From Raphanus sativus (taxonomy: Eukaryota > Streptophyta > Magnoliopsida > Brassicales > Brassicaceae), in contig NC_079514.1 of the NCBI RefSeq assembly GCF_000801105.2, forward strand, positions 8,308,001-8,372,000: a DNA stretch of 64,000 nucleotides. Reading direction: 5' to 3'. Below are positions 1 to 11,330 of the stretch, piece by piece (within the stretch, counting starts at the first letter, position 1; each line of letters begins with the position of its first letter). A program made the translations under genes and the position numbers. The notes beneath the pieces are model-generated. The model was given only the letters and a program-made list of their open reading frames with translations, made no database searches and had not been told where the DNA came from.

Positions 1-1409
1 TTAAAAACAAATTTATTGACTGCTATGTAGTATTTCATGTTTCAGAATCATTATATACTTGATGACTAGAAGTTGTGTAATTTGATTATGAATTTAATTT
101 TAAGTCGTTGGAATCAAACTGACCCATATCTACAGGAATATATGTTCTAGTTATAAATCAACGCAAACGCCTGTTAACTTTTTGTTCATCTTGTCTTTTT
201 GGTTGCCGAGTACAACAGGACAGAGGACACATTGTATAACCAGTAAATAAATTGTCTAAAAAGAAACAAGAGAGTTAAGTCCAAATCGAAATGAGAAACA
301 ATGACATTTTTACGGCTAAACCTAGTAATTATTGATCAATCTTTTGGGCTCAATTTTGTCATTACTTAACCAAAATTTTTAATGTTATTAGGTTCAATTA
401 GTAAACCAGAATCTGGTTTATTATATAAAAGTATGTCATTACATAAAACTCCTAAAGGTCTACCATGTTGTAAATAAAAGTATGCCATCAATTAAAAGTT
501 AGTTTTAAGTCTGCTACAATGAATACTATTCAAAAACTTTGCCACATGTAAAATAAGATAATATAAGTTTGTCATCACGAATGTAGAAAAATCTGCCAAG
601 ATATAAAAAGTCTGCCATCACAAATGTAGAAAAATCTGCCAAGATATAAAAAGTCTGCGAAAAAATTATCGATCTGGAAAAAAAAATCTTCCACATATTA
701 AGAACCTGCTATCATAGAACCAAAATATGCTATAAAAGTCTGCCAGCTTACAAAAATCTGTGAACTTAAATATGTTTATTGTAGTGTATGGCAGATTCTT
801 TTATAAAAGTCTAAAACGATATTAAGTCTGCCGTGTAAAATCTGCTGGAGAAAATAAATTTGCCCAAAATTAATAAATCTGTCATCATGTACTGCAGGTT
901 TTCAACGGCATACTTTTTATCAATTTCGAAAATAATTTTTATTTTTGATAAATTAGTAATGGCATTTTTGGTAAATATATTTTTTGTTAACAAAGGATAT
1001 GAGGACAATTTGGGTACAAACAGTCCTGTAAATAAATAAAAAATAGTGTTAATCTAGTAATAAAAACAAAGATTAATGTTATTTGAGTAATCATCCCCGT
1101 GAATGAATTAGTATTATAATTAAGTGCAACTGCATGAAAAAAAAAAAGAGTTGAAATCTAAAATGGCCTGCCACAAATGTTTCCATGTCTCCTTCTTCTG
1201 ACAAACCCACTCTTTCCGGCTAATCAAATGGGAATCACAAGGCAACATCTAGTCATGTCTTCATCTTGCTCTGGTCCTTTGAAGTTAGTTTCACGTTCAA
1301 AAACAGAGCATTCAAAGCTTCCTTCACCTCCATGTGCATCGTGGCTTAACTAAACATTCACTGTAAACTAATTAAATATCTCCATGTTTCCTTCACATGC
1401 CTTCACTCA
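1..1409. other. Intergenic, AT-rich, with dispersed TCTGCC-type repeats
   Basis: No gene recognised. Between about 430 and 900 the heptamer TCTGCCA and close variants recur in both clean and decayed form, mixed with A-rich runs, so this looks like an old low-complexity or satellite-like stretch. The last 200 bases before 1410 are less biased and presumably hold the promoter of the DUF241 gene that follows. Confidence 0.6.
571..659. repeat. Tandem duplication, period about 43 bp
   Basis: Two near-identical units (about 571-615 and 614-659) share the core ATGTAGAAAAATCTGCC followed by AAGATATAAAAAG. They differ by only a few substitutions, so the duplication is younger than the surrounding TCTGCC repeats. 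Confidence 0.75.
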
Positions 1410-1417
1410 TATAAATA
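1410..1417 (+). promoter_or_regulatory. TATA box of the first DUF241 gene
   Basis: TATAAATA lies 41 bases upstream of the ATG at 1458. A normal 30-base spacing would give a leader of roughly 15-20 bases, and it supports this ATG as the start. Confidence 0.55.
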
Positions 1418-1457
1418 TACCTAACTTCCCCTTCTCTCTTCAGCAGAATCAAGAAAC

Positions 1458-2222
1458 ATGGCATTTCCTGAAACCCATCTCCATATGCCCATCAGATCTA
1501 TAAGTCTACCATCAAGAATACACCATCCTTCTGATAAGTTTCAAGCTGCTCTCTCTCAACTTCAGACTTGCCAAAACTCATCCTCTGATTCTCAATCTCT
1601 TCAAGTATCATTATTCAATCTATCTGAGCTTTACCATTCTCTACACCAGCTCAACCACTCTCTTCCCACCGCTCAAGCCGAACATTGTCTTGACGTGTCA
1701 GCCACGTTACTAGATTCTTGTGAAGCAGCGAGAAACCTAATCCTCACTCTCAGAGAACATCTCCGCAACCTTCAGTCTGCACTTAGGAGAACAGGAAAAT
1801 CCATGGACGTTCAGATCAAAGAGTACTTTGTCTTCAGAAAAAAGATCAAGAAAGAGACTAGCAAGCTTATTCTTGGCCTAAAGAAGCTGGATGGCTCTGA
1901 GACCACCGCGTTTGCCGTTTCTCTCTTGAGGTCTCTTTTCATGTTTCTGTCCACAACAACGTCTATGAAGACAAATACATGTACTCTCAAATTCTTGTCT
2001 AAACTTATTGGTGGGGGTCGTTCATCGTCGTCAATAACGAGCGAGTTGCAGAATCTTGATTTGGTTTTGCGTTCGGATGGAGACAACTCCAAGGAAGTGA
2101 AGAAGACTCTGGAGTTATTAGAGGAAAGAACAGAAGGACTTGAAGCTGCACTTGATTCTCTTTTCAAGTCTCTTGTCCAATATAGAGTTTATTTGCTTAA
2201 CATTCTTACAACACATTCTTAG
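1458..2222 (+). CDS. DUF241 family protein (copy 1)
   Basis: Intronless gene for a 254-residue protein of the plant-specific DUF241 family, whose biochemical role is unknown. Recognition rests on the basic N-terminal tag with RSISLPSR (residues 13-20), the helical middle with the motif LRNLQSALRR (about 102-111), a KIKKETSKLILGLKKL helix, and the C-terminal helix ending SLVQYRVYLLNIL. Most of the protein is predicted helical, with coiled-coil character near 205-240. There is no signal peptide or membrane segment. A second member lies 2.5 kb downstream on the same strand, matching the tandem DUF241 genes I recall at At3g51400/51410. The copies are diverged, so this is an old duplication. The start is supported by the TATA box at 1410. 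Confidence 0.85.
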   Translation: MAFPETHLHMPIRSISLPSRIHHPSDKFQAALSQLQTCQNSSSDSQSLQVSLFNLSELYHSLHQLNHSLPTAQAEHCLDVSATLLDSCEAARNLILTLREHLRNLQSALRRTGKSMDVQIKEYFVFRKKIKKETSKLILGLKKLDGSETTAFAVSLLRSLFMFLSTTTSMKTNTCTLKFLSKLIGGGRSSSSITSELQNLDLVLRSDGDNSKEVKKTLELLEERTEGLEAALDSLFKSLVQYRVYLLNILTTHS

Positions 2223-4652
2223 TTTGTTTAGTACTAATTAGCTAATTAGTCTCTAATTGTACACAAAACATATATAGAAATACATAATACAAGTTCTCAT
2301 AGTGAAGATTTATCGTATCATTACTGTAACCCGCTGATTTAAACTACATAAATCAAAGTCTTCGTAATACCCACGAAACTCATGTCTAAGAGTAAGAGGG
2401 CAAAGTCAGGGAAGGTACAAGGATGAGTTTGTTACTTTGTTTAGAGTTCTGTCTGTACTTCTCTTGCGTGTATATCATGCAAATAGTTGACATGTCAGTC
2501 CAGCATTGGTAGATGTCCCTTCCCTCGTGCACATTATTTGTTTAAGATTAAATCTTGACACCACCACAAATGATAAAGTCTTCATCATCATTATCAAGAT
2601 CTTTAATTTCGGATGATCTAGTGGTTTCAGTTTATAGCTAATAAAAGGGAGAGAGAGAGAGAGGAGTGGGTCTTTGATTCCTCTTGTCCCCACACACCAG
2701 TACATGCAACAGCTCAAATTTGCTAATATGTCGGCCCCATCCCAATTTTATAGTATAGCAATCAAGTAATCATAAGATAATAATAGTACAATAAATAATT
2801 AACTAATAATAAACGATTTTTTAGTATAACACAATATGAAAAAATAAACGATTCTTTTTGTATCCTGATTTCCATTTTTGTTTTCTCTAAAACTAAAAGG
2901 ATGCATGTACAAATGTTAGAAACGATAACTAAACAATATATCTAGACAGCTAACAAAATTTTCAATATAATGAGTATTAAATTTCATTTATTTATTTTAT
3001 ATATATACTGAGATTTTATTCGTGATAATAGAAGTTCTCAATATTTCTAACACATTTCTAGCAGAAAATAGATTTAGCAAAATATGTTAGAGCAACTAGA
3101 TATATTGAAAAAAATTTCATTTGTATATTTACTTGTAAACATTTGTATATATTTATATTGAGAGACTAATTTGAAAAAAATTCCAGTAGCTCTTGTGATC
3201 TATTTATTTCATTTTTTGTCAAATTTATTTATTTCATTTAACTTTTATAAATCACCTTTCCAAGTAAGAAAAAACTTGCTCATATATCAAAAGCTTGGTT
3301 TTGTTTTTGTATTACCCAATAGATAGAGAAAACATGAGTGGGTGAACAAAAGCATTTGGCTTCTTCATACCTCTTTTTTTCATACCTCTTCTACATAATA
3401 TCTTGATATTATATTCTTTGGATATTTTATTGAAATGAAAGAAGGAATGAAGAGACAGGGGAGAGAGAGTTATGGAGAGGCGGCAAATAGAGGTGAGGTG
3501 ATGGGGGCAATGGCTTGCCAATAATGGCAATTGGGTGGCACAATTATTACACAAAATGACAAAAAAATAAGAAAAATAATACTACTAGTGAAAAACATGT
3601 GTGATGCCAATAGTTGCTATTTTTATGTAATGGAGGGTCCATCCAAGAGTAAGTGACTTCACATGGCTGATGGCCCAAACTTTTCAATGCTATGGTCACA
3701 ATACCTAAAACTCCACATAGTTCCTTAGTATCAACTTCTTCTATATGTTTAAAAAGTGACAACAACAAAAACTTCTATGTACATTTTTTTGTTGGATTGC
3801 ATATTAAGATGTGAACAAAAAAAAATATATTTATTGGAGTATTTGTAGGGAGTTGAGTTTTATATACATGTAGAACCAACAACGTAAGTTGGTTTTCATA
3901 CATGCATGGGATCAAACAAATATCTGAAATGAAATATCTCCTTGTAAACCTTTTAAGTTGCATATCCAAGAAAAATCAAAAAAGAAAGTTACAATATCCA
4001 AATCACGTGAAGATATTATTATGAGAAGCCTAACTATAGTTAGGATAGATATTTGAGATGTCTAATCTAATAAGAGAGGGATGATGAGATTCAGTGGCAG
4101 CCTGTACTTTTGATAGTGACAAGTCACATTCATGAATTTAAACTAGGTAAGACAAGGCGGTGTGAGTTGTGAATGTGATTGATTATTATTTATCTTATTA
4201 TTATCGTTTCCTCTGGAAGTTTTTAACAAGACACTCGTGCACACGGGCCCATGTATAGTACTATCCAACTACCACCTTTCCTCAAGATCATTTTCAGTCT
4301 AATGATTTGGTGTACTGTTTAGATTATGCTATATTCCTTTGATGATAATACAAATATGAAAGATTGTGTGCCCACTAATTAAGTAATTACAATTCATATG
4401 TGCATGACGGTGTTTATCAACACTCAAAGTTGAAGGAGATTCTTGACAAAATATCTTAGTTTTGATTCCACTCGCCTAACTAAAGATCTAATGATAACAA
4501 AGACATGAGATTAGGTGCATATCAAAATTAATTGAGAGAGGCATAAAAAAGAACATTAAGTGGGGCTTTGATGGAACAAATGAACATTGTCCCCTTCACG
4601 TGGCTTTTACTTTGACAAGTCTAAAACCTATTTCATTTGACCTATCTCCCTC
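2223..4652. other. Intergenic between the two DUF241 genes
   Basis: No coding or RNA gene recognised. It contains AT-rich stretches (2740-3300), a short GA repeat near 2648-2665 and a few purine-rich tracts. The last few hundred bases presumably carry the promoter of the downstream DUF241 gene. Confidence 0.6.
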
Positions 4653-4660
4653 TATATATA
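4653..4660 (+). promoter_or_regulatory. TATA box of the second DUF241 gene
   Basis: TATATATA sits 46 bases upstream of the ATG at 4706. It lies downstream of another in-frame ATG at 4637, which would therefore not be transcribed. This decides the start at 4706. Confidence 0.55.
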
Positions 4661-4705
4661 CATTCAACTTCAGCTTCTTTCCAGCTTAAAACTTTCTCTA
4701 TATCA

Positions 4706-5542
4706 ATGGCTGCGACCTATCACGTTCGATCTAGTAGCTTACCAGCTAGGCTACACTCAAATGGTCTCAACCATATCCAGCAACTCCTCACAAGGCTTCC
4801 TACAGATAATACTAATAATAGCCTCTCACTTCTGTCACGGCTCTATGAATCAATCTCTCATCTCTGTAACAACTCACCAGCTTCATCACTACTCCCTCAT
4901 CACTCTTTCTTCACCGATCTTCTTGATCTTTCCCTTGTACACCTTGACTTGTGCTCCAAGCTAAGAGACATAACTAGCCGCATCAAGGATTGTCTCCGAG
5001 ACCTCCGCTCTGCTTTCAGACGGAGGAGACACGGTGGAGATTTCACTATCCGATGCCACGTTAAAGCCTTCGTCCGCTCTCGGCGATTGATCCACAAGGA
5101 TCTTGCTAAGCTCCTCTATTTGCTCAAACAAACAGATCATTCTTCCATCTTCTCAACACATCCTTTGATCACACTGCTCCAACAAGTCTGTTCCCAAACA
5201 TGTATTTCCTTTAGGACTGTCATGTTGTCGTTGTCCGCATCAGTACCAAAACCCAAACCTTCCGGATGGGCTCTAGTCAGCAAACTGGTGATCAATAACG
5301 TCACTAGTAAAAGTGCTCAAGTTCAGACCGGACAAGAAAACGAGTTCCAGATGATGGACGAAGAGCTACAAAGATTCTGTTCAGCGAAAGAGATAAAGAA
5401 GGAAGGAATCAAGTCTTTGATCAACAGCTTGGATAAAGTAGATGTTGCAGTTGAGGAACTGGAGGAGTCGCTTGAAAGCTTGTACAGGCGTATGATCCAA
5501 GCCAGAGTCTCTCTTTTGAACATACTCTCTTTGCATATATAA
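4706..5542 (+). CDS. DUF241 family protein (copy 2)
   Basis: Intronless, 278 residues, same plant-specific DUF241 family as the gene at 1458. It begins MAATYHVRSSSLPARLHS, a closer match to the usual DUF241 N-terminus than copy 1. Typical blocks follow: LLDLSLVHLDLCSKLRD, then LRDLRSAFRRRR, then a long helical C-terminal half ending RRMIQARVSLLNILSLHI. The reading frame opens 69 bases earlier at 4637, but the TATA box lies between the two ATGs and family members start near MA, so 4706 is preferred. No signal peptide or membrane helix is seen. Function is unknown; roles proposed elsewhere for family members cannot be read from the sequence. Confidence 0.85.
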   Translation: MAATYHVRSSSLPARLHSNGLNHIQQLLTRLPTDNTNNSLSLLSRLYESISHLCNNSPASSLLPHHSFFTDLLDLSLVHLDLCSKLRDITSRIKDCLRDLRSAFRRRRHGGDFTIRCHVKAFVRSRRLIHKDLAKLLYLLKQTDHSSIFSTHPLITLLQQVCSQTCISFRTVMLSLSASVPKPKPSGWALVSKLVINNVTSKSAQVQTGQENEFQMMDEELQRFCSAKEIKKEGIKSLINSLDKVDVAVEELEESLESLYRRMIQARVSLLNILSLHI

Positions 5543-6400
5543 TCCAATTAGAACTTCTTATTAGATTGTGTACGTATACAACTTCACTCATATTTTGATG
5601 AAACATGTTACCTTCGTAGATTAATGAGGTAAGTTGTATAATTACACCCCAAAAAAAAAGAACTTAGCAAAACGACCTTGTTGTATCCTCAAGTTCGGGT
5701 GCAGTGAGTCCAAACATTATATAAATTAACTGATTAAGTACATGGAGAATTACTCAAGAAGACAAAAATAAGATCTCCAAAATGTAGTTTTGTAGACTTT
5801 TGTAGTTCTATGAAAATTTGACAGAGGTAGAAATTATTTGGCAATTGCCAAAATTCTCATTAGCCGCCGGCCCGCCGCAACAGAACAGTGGAGGACAAGA
5901 CCTTAGTTGGGCCTCTTTTGAGAAACTAGGCCTATTTAATTCTCAGGTAAATGGACTTAAATCTGCAACACATTTTTTTTTCTTTAATAAAGCAGCAACC
6001 AGACTGAGAACTATTTTCACAAGTGACAAAGGAACAATTTAATTTTCTTACAAATAAGTTGGAAGCACTCTCGACTGATCCATGATCAATAATTTTACAC
6101 CAAAAATGATAAAATTTAAATAAAAAATGTAATTTTTAATATTTATGAAAATTAATAGAATAATCGACTTAAACAGATTAATCGAACTTCTGCTAACCAT
6201 AAAGGGAACTAATAAAATTATTTTGAAATTGATTTTCGGTGTAATGCAAAGAAAATCACCAATTTTTAATTTTGATAAAGTGACTTAGTGTGATCATGCA
6301 ATCATTGATAAAATATTTTTATAATTTGTGATAGAATAATAATTAGGTTTGAGAAACAAAGTATATAAGTATATTTTTGACATAACTATTAACCGAATGT
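5543..6400. other. Intergenic upstream of the retrocopy
   Basis: AT-rich spacer. A 74-codon open frame at 5818-6042 shows no recognisable homology, so I did not call it. The right boundary is the 5' target-site duplication of the MetRS retrocopy (6401-6416). Confidence 0.55.
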
Positions 6401-6609
6401 AAAAGGACCAAAGACTCTCTCTCCCTCTAGGAATAACCTAAAAGTTAATTTGCTTCGTTTGTTTTGCGATGGAAGACGACGGCCCCAAATTGCCGATCCC
6501 TGGGCAAAGAAATATACTAATCACCAGTGCTCTGCCTTACGTCAACAACGTACCTCATCTCGGAGACATCATCGGAGGTGTTCTGAGCGCTGATGTGTAT
6601 GCTAGATAC

Positions 6610-7116
6610 TGTGGAGGTTGGGCTTCGCCAAATCTTAATGGGCCAGTAGCAGCAACATTGTGCTTGGTCCAAGACAACCTGTAGACCCACTCCAAGCCCA
6701 TCCAGTTAGCAACCTGAAACCAACACGAAGCATATAAATATGTGAGTGTTCGATTAGGTAAAAAGCCAAGCAGTCACAAGCAAACAACATACAAGGATCA
6801 GATCAATCTCAGAGGAAGAAGCAAGAGGAAGGAGACAACAATACAAGATACATAACTTAGGCTTAAGTCTATTATCTTAAGGCTTTTGTTGTATCCTCTA
6901 GCTTGGAGTATTTGATTCTTTGTAAACACTCTAGTACACTGATTTGGTGGGACTAGAACCTATTTGATCTAGTGGATTTTGGGAGCAGAATTTCTCCCAC
7001 GAGACGTACCGCGCCGAGGGCCGGGAACTCGTTAAATCGTGTGTGTCTTTATATTCTGCACTAACCTAGATCAAGTTAACTTCTAACCTAAGTAACCTAA
7101 GCTAATAATCTCTACA
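6610..7116 (+). repeat. 5' LTR of the Copia element
   Basis: 507 bp, starting TGTGGAGG and ending TCTACA. A TATA-like CATATAAATATG near 6728-6740 is the likely U3 promoter. It is followed two bases later by the primer-binding site. Confidence 0.95.
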
Positions 7117-7118
7117 AG

Positions 7119-7130
7119 TGGTATCAGAGC
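7119..7130 (+). other. Primer-binding site (tRNA-iMet) of the Copia element
   Basis: TGGTATCAGAGC, the standard complement of the initiator-Met tRNA 3' end used by plant Copia elements. It lies two bases after the 5' LTR. Confidence 0.92.
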
Positions 7131-7190
7131 TTCCGGTTATACATCTAGGCTACTTAGGAGAGAGAGAGAGGGTAATACAGTACCTTCTCA

Positions 7191-10100
7191 ATGGTGAAGT
7201 CAAAGGAACGCATCGAGATCGATCGGTTCGAAGGCGATGGTGACTTCGCACTATGGAAAGTGAGAATGCTTGCTCACTTTGGAGTGCTCGGTTTAAAAGC
7301 CATACTCACTGACGAGAAGCTTTTAAAAGAAGATCCTGATGCTAAGGATGAACCAGAGTCTGCCATGAAAGACACTGGAAAGGGGCTTGCTGGAATCGTT
7401 AAGCCTGCTCCTGCAATTGACCCTGCAAAATTTGAAAAATCAGAGAAAGCCAAGGACCTGATTGTGCTGAATGTTGGTAACAAAGTCTTAAGGAAAATTC
7501 AACATTGCGAGACTGCTGCTGCAATGTGGAGTACATTGAATAATTTGTACACAGAGACATCACTACCTAACCGGATTTATCTACAGCTCAGGTTCTACAC
7601 ATTCAAGATGGTGGAGTCAAAATCTATTGATGAAAATGTGGATGAGTTCCTGAAACTAGTGGCAGATTTAAATAATTTGCAAGTTGAAGTTTCAGAGGAA
7701 GTCCAAGCTATTCTACTGCTAAGTTCTCTACCTAACAAGTATGATCAACTCAAGGAAACTCTCAAGTATGGGAGAGAAACATTGAGCCTAGCTGAGGTTA
7801 CTGGAGCAGCTAAATCAAAAGAAAGAGAGTTGATTGAGAGTGGTAAGTTTACCAGGTCAGGTGGAGAAGGTCTGATGGTTGAGAGAGGAAGATCAGATCA
7901 ACGTTCTGGCAGAGGAGGTGGAAAACCCTATAAGGGGAGATCCAAAAGCAGACATGGACGATCCAAATCGCGTCCCAGAAATAAGAACTCCAAGGGATGC
8001 TTCATCTGCGGCAAGGAGGGTCACTGGAATCGTGAATGCCCTGATAAAAGACAAAATAAACAGCAAGACTCAGCTAATCTAGCAGAAGAACCGAAGCAAC
8101 CATTGATACTTACCGTGAGTACTCAATACACCAAGGATGAATGGGTGATGGATTCTGGCTGCTCATTTCATATCACTCCTGACAAGGATTTCTTGTTTGA
8201 CCTGGAAGAATTCAAAGGTGGAAAAGTGTTAATGGCAAATAATACACACAGCAACATACAAGGAATTGGGAAGATTAAAATTCTGAATCCAGATGGATCT
8301 ACTGTGATTTTAACAGGCGTGAGATACATGCCAGGTATGAGCAGAAACTTAATCTCCTATGGTATGTTAGAAACGTCAGGATGCAGATATGAAGGAAAGG
8401 ATCTTATGGTTAACTTTTATAAAGATGATAAACCGGTTATATCAGGGAAGTATCATCAGGGGCTCTATTATCTACAGGGGACGGTCTCTCGAGGAGAGGC
8501 CAATCTATCTAAAGTTGAGAAAAATATGACTAATGTTTGGCATTCTCGCCTCGGTCATATGAGTCTTAATAATATGTCTGAACTTGTCAAACAGGGATTT
8601 ATCATTGACAAGGAAGTTAAGACATTGGATTTCTGTGAGCATTGCATAATTGGTAAATCTCATAAGCAAAGTTTTCCTAAGGCTAAGCATGTGACTAAAG
8701 GGATTCTAGAGTATGTTCACTCTGACCTTTGGGGTTCTCCATCTACACCGGATAGTCTTGCAGGAAACAAATATTTTGTGACATTTATTGATGATTTTTC
8801 TAAGAAGGTCTGGATTTATTTTATGAAGACTAAGGATGAGGTATTTTCTAAATTCAGAGAATGGAAAGCTGAGGTTGAAACTAAGACAGAGAAGAAGATT
8901 AAATGCTTGAGAACAGATAATGGGTTGGAATTCTGTAATAAGCAATTCGATAATCACTGCAAGCAGGCTGGGATTAAGCGCCACAGAACCTGCAGTTACA
9001 CCCCTCAACAGAATGGGGTGTCAGAAAGGATGAACAGGACCATCATGGATAAGGTTAGATGCATGTTAGCCGAATCTGGCTTAGACCAAAGCTTCTGGGC
9101 AGAAGCTGCATCCACAGCTATCCATTTGATCAACAGATCACCTAATTCTACATTGGGATTCAAGATGCCAGAAGAAGTGTGGATAGGTGCTAAACCCGAC
9201 TTGGGACACCTCAGAACGTTCGGATGCACTGCCTATGTTCACATAACTGAAGAGAAAACAGGACCAAGAGCAATTAAGGGTGTTTTCGTGGGGTATCCTA
9301 TAGGTACCAAAGGCTATCGTGTGTGGATAGAAGATGAAGGCAGATGCAGAACAAGCCGAAACGTTGTCTTCAACGAAGATGAGTTGTATAAGCACACTGT
9401 TGCTAAAAAGAAAGAAAGCACAGGAGCAACTAAAGAGACAGAGAAACGACCTAAGAAGAGGGTTTCATTTAGTGATGATTTAATCAGAGGGCCTTCTCCC
9501 TCTGTTGAGTCCAAAGGCCCATCTGATCAAGGTGGAGAAGGATCATCATCATCAACTGACTCTAACAACTCAAGTGAACAAGAACAAGATCACGATGACA
9601 GTGAAAGTGATCACGAGGAGAAGAGTGTGAGTGATGACACTGGAGCGCTTGACACATATGTTCTAGCCAGAGATAGGGAAAGAAGACAGAACGTGAGGCC
9701 TCCATCCCGATATGAGGATGGTAATTTCGTCGCATATGCTCTAAATGTGATCGAAGATTTGGAAGTACAAGAACCGAAATCCTATGCTGAAGCTATGAGA
9801 AGCCCACAGAAGAAGTTGTGGAACAATGCTGCAATAGAGGAGATGGAATCTCACAAGAAGAATAGAACATGGGATTTGATTGATAGGCCTCCTAAGGCCA
9901 AAACTGTTGGATGCAGATGGTTATTTAAGCTCAAACCTGGGATTCCAGGAGTTGAAGATGAGAGATACAAAGGCAGATTAGTTGCTAAAGGGTATTCTCA
10001 GACAGAGGGGGTTGACTACAATGAGATATTTTCACCAGTTGTAAAACACGTCTCTATCAGACTTATGCTCAGTATTGTGGTTAATCTAGATTTTGAGCTA

Positions 10101-11330
10101 GAACAGATGGATGTTAAAACTGCTTTTCTACATGGGAGCTTAGAAGAAAGAATTCTAATGGAACAACCTGAAGGGTTTATAAAGCCAGGGACAGAGAACA
10201 AAGTGTGCCTGTTAAGGAAGTCCTTGTATGGCTTGAAGCAATCCCCAAGAAGATGGAACCATCGGTTCAACACATTCATGAAGGATCAGTTGTTTGAACG
10301 TTGTAGCAAGGACCTATGTGTCTACATGAGGGACGTGAACACTGATAAAGCTATATACCTACTGTTATATGTCGATGACATGCTGATTGCTTCAGGAAAT
10401 AAGAAAGTAATCAGAGAACTTAAAGAGAAGCTGAGCGGGGAGTTTGAGATGAAAGACATGGGAAAGGCCTCAAGAATTTTGGGCATGGATATTACTCGAG
10501 ACAGAGTTAAAGGAACCCTGATTTTATCTCAAAGCAACTACATTGAGAAAGTTCTAAAGACGTTCGGAATGCAGGACGCTAAGCCTGTGATTACTCCTAC
10601 TGCATCGCATTTTAAATTGAGAAGCTTAACAGATGATGAGTGGAAAGTTGAAGCTTCACAGATGGAAAGGATTCCCTATGCTAGTGCGGTGGGGAGCCTA
10701 ATGTATGCTATGGTTGGCTCTAGACCTGACCTAGGATTTGCAGTTGGTTATGTTTGTCGATTCATGAGTAAACCAGGAAGAGAACACTGGAAAGCAGTTC
10801 AGTGGATCCTAAGATATTTAAACGGAGCTGTGGATTCTAATTTGACATTCAAGAAGAACTCTACACTACTAGTGGAAGGATACTCAGACTCAGACTATGC
10901 AACAGACATTGACAGGAGACGCTCAGTCACAGGTTATGCATTCAAGTTTGGTGGCAATACTATATCATGGAAGTCATGTTTACAATCAGTAGTTGCCCTA
11001 TCTACTACAGAGGCAGAGTACATGGCAATGAACGAAGCAGCAAAAGAAGCTATGTGGCTAAAAGAAACATGCGCTGAACTGGGTTTCAAACAGCAGGGGA
11101 TCAAGCTCTATTGTGATTCTCAAAGTGCCCTAGCTCTAGCACGCAATCCAGTCAATCACGAAAAGACTAAGCACATAGCTACTAAGTTCAATTTCATTCG
11201 AGATCTAGTGGAAGCAGGAGACATTGTTCTAAACAAGATTCATACTAACGTCAATCCTGCAGATTTCCTAACTAAAACGGTACCTGGTCAGAAGTTCCAG
11301 CTTTGCTGTGAGCTTTTGAATGTGAACTGA
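7191..11330 (+). CDS. Copia gag-pol polyprotein
   Basis: Single 1,379-residue frame without stops, of the Tnt1-94-like Copia type. Domains in order: Gag with a UBN2-like region; CCHC zinc knuckle CX2CX4HX4C from residue 270; aspartic protease with DSG at about 321-323; integrase zinc finger beginning near H451; integrase catalytic core with D512, D576 and E612 (D,D35E spacing); reverse transcriptase with YVDD at about 1060-1063; RNase H with the STTEAEY block near 1271. Gag and Pol are fused in one frame, as is usual for Copia. A Ser/Glu/Asp-rich linker separates integrase from reverse transcriptase. The start ATG lies 60 bases past the primer-binding site. No envelope-like frame follows. Confidence 0.95.
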   Translation: MVKSKERIEIDRFEGDGDFALWKVRMLAHFGVLGLKAILTDEKLLKEDPDAKDEPESAMKDTGKGLAGIVKPAPAIDPAKFEKSEKAKDLIVLNVGNKVLRKIQHCETAAAMWSTLNNLYTETSLPNRIYLQLRFYTFKMVESKSIDENVDEFLKLVADLNNLQVEVSEEVQAILLLSSLPNKYDQLKETLKYGRETLSLAEVTGAAKSKERELIESGKFTRSGGEGLMVERGRSDQRSGRGGGKPYKGRSKSRHGRSKSRPRNKNSKGCFICGKEGHWNRECPDKRQNKQQDSANLAEEPKQPLILTVSTQYTKDEWVMDSGCSFHITPDKDFLFDLEEFKGGKVLMANNTHSNIQGIGKIKILNPDGSTVILTGVRYMPGMSRNLISYGMLETSGCRYEGKDLMVNFYKDDKPVISGKYHQGLYYLQGTVSRGEANLSKVEKNMTNVWHSRLGHMSLNNMSELVKQGFIIDKEVKTLDFCEHCIIGKSHKQSFPKAKHVTKGILEYVHSDLWGSPSTPDSLAGNKYFVTFIDDFSKKVWIYFMKTKDEVFSKFREWKAEVETKTEKKIKCLRTDNGLEFCNKQFDNHCKQAGIKRHRTCSYTPQQNGVSERMNRTIMDKVRCMLAESGLDQSFWAEAASTAIHLINRSPNSTLGFKMPEEVWIGAKPDLGHLRTFGCTAYVHITEEKTGPRAIKGVFVGYPIGTKGYRVWIEDEGRCRTSRNVVFNEDELYKHTVAKKKESTGATKETEKRPKKRVSFSDDLIRGPSPSVESKGPSDQGGEGSSSSTDSNNSSEQEQDHDDSESDHEEKSVSDDTGALDTYVLARDRERRQNVRPPSRYEDGNFVAYALNVIEDLEVQEPKSYAEAMRSPQKKLWNNAAIEEMESHKKNRTWDLIDRPPKAKTVGCRWLFKLKPGIPGVEDERYKGRLVAKGYSQTEGVDYNEIFSPVVKHVSIRLMLSIVVNLDFELEQMDVKTAFLHGSLEERILMEQPEGFIKPGTENKVCLLRKSLYGLKQSPRRWNHRFNTFMKDQLFERCSKDLCVYMRDVNTDKAIYLLLYVDDMLIASGNKKVIRELKEKLSGEFEMKDMGKASRILGMDITRDRVKGTLILSQSNYIEKVLKTFGMQDAKPVITPTASHFKLRSLTDDEWKVEASQMERIPYASAVGSLMYAMVGSRPDLGFAVGYVCRFMSKPGREHWKAVQWILRYLNGAVDSNLTFKKNSTLLVEGYSDSDYATDIDRRRSVTGYAFKFGGNTISWKSCLQSVVALSTTEAEYMAMNEAAKEAMWLKETCAELGFKQQGIKLYCDSQSALALARNPVNHEKTKHIATKFNFIRDLVEAGDIVLNKIHTNVNPADFLTKTVPGQKFQLCCELLNVN

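Noticed and set aside
4637..4705. Upstream in-frame ATG for the second DUF241 gene
   Set aside because: It lies upstream of the TATA box at 4653 and family proteins start near MAATYHV.
5818..6042. 74-codon open frame
   Set aside because: No recognisable domain, no promoter signal, and adjacent to an insertion site.
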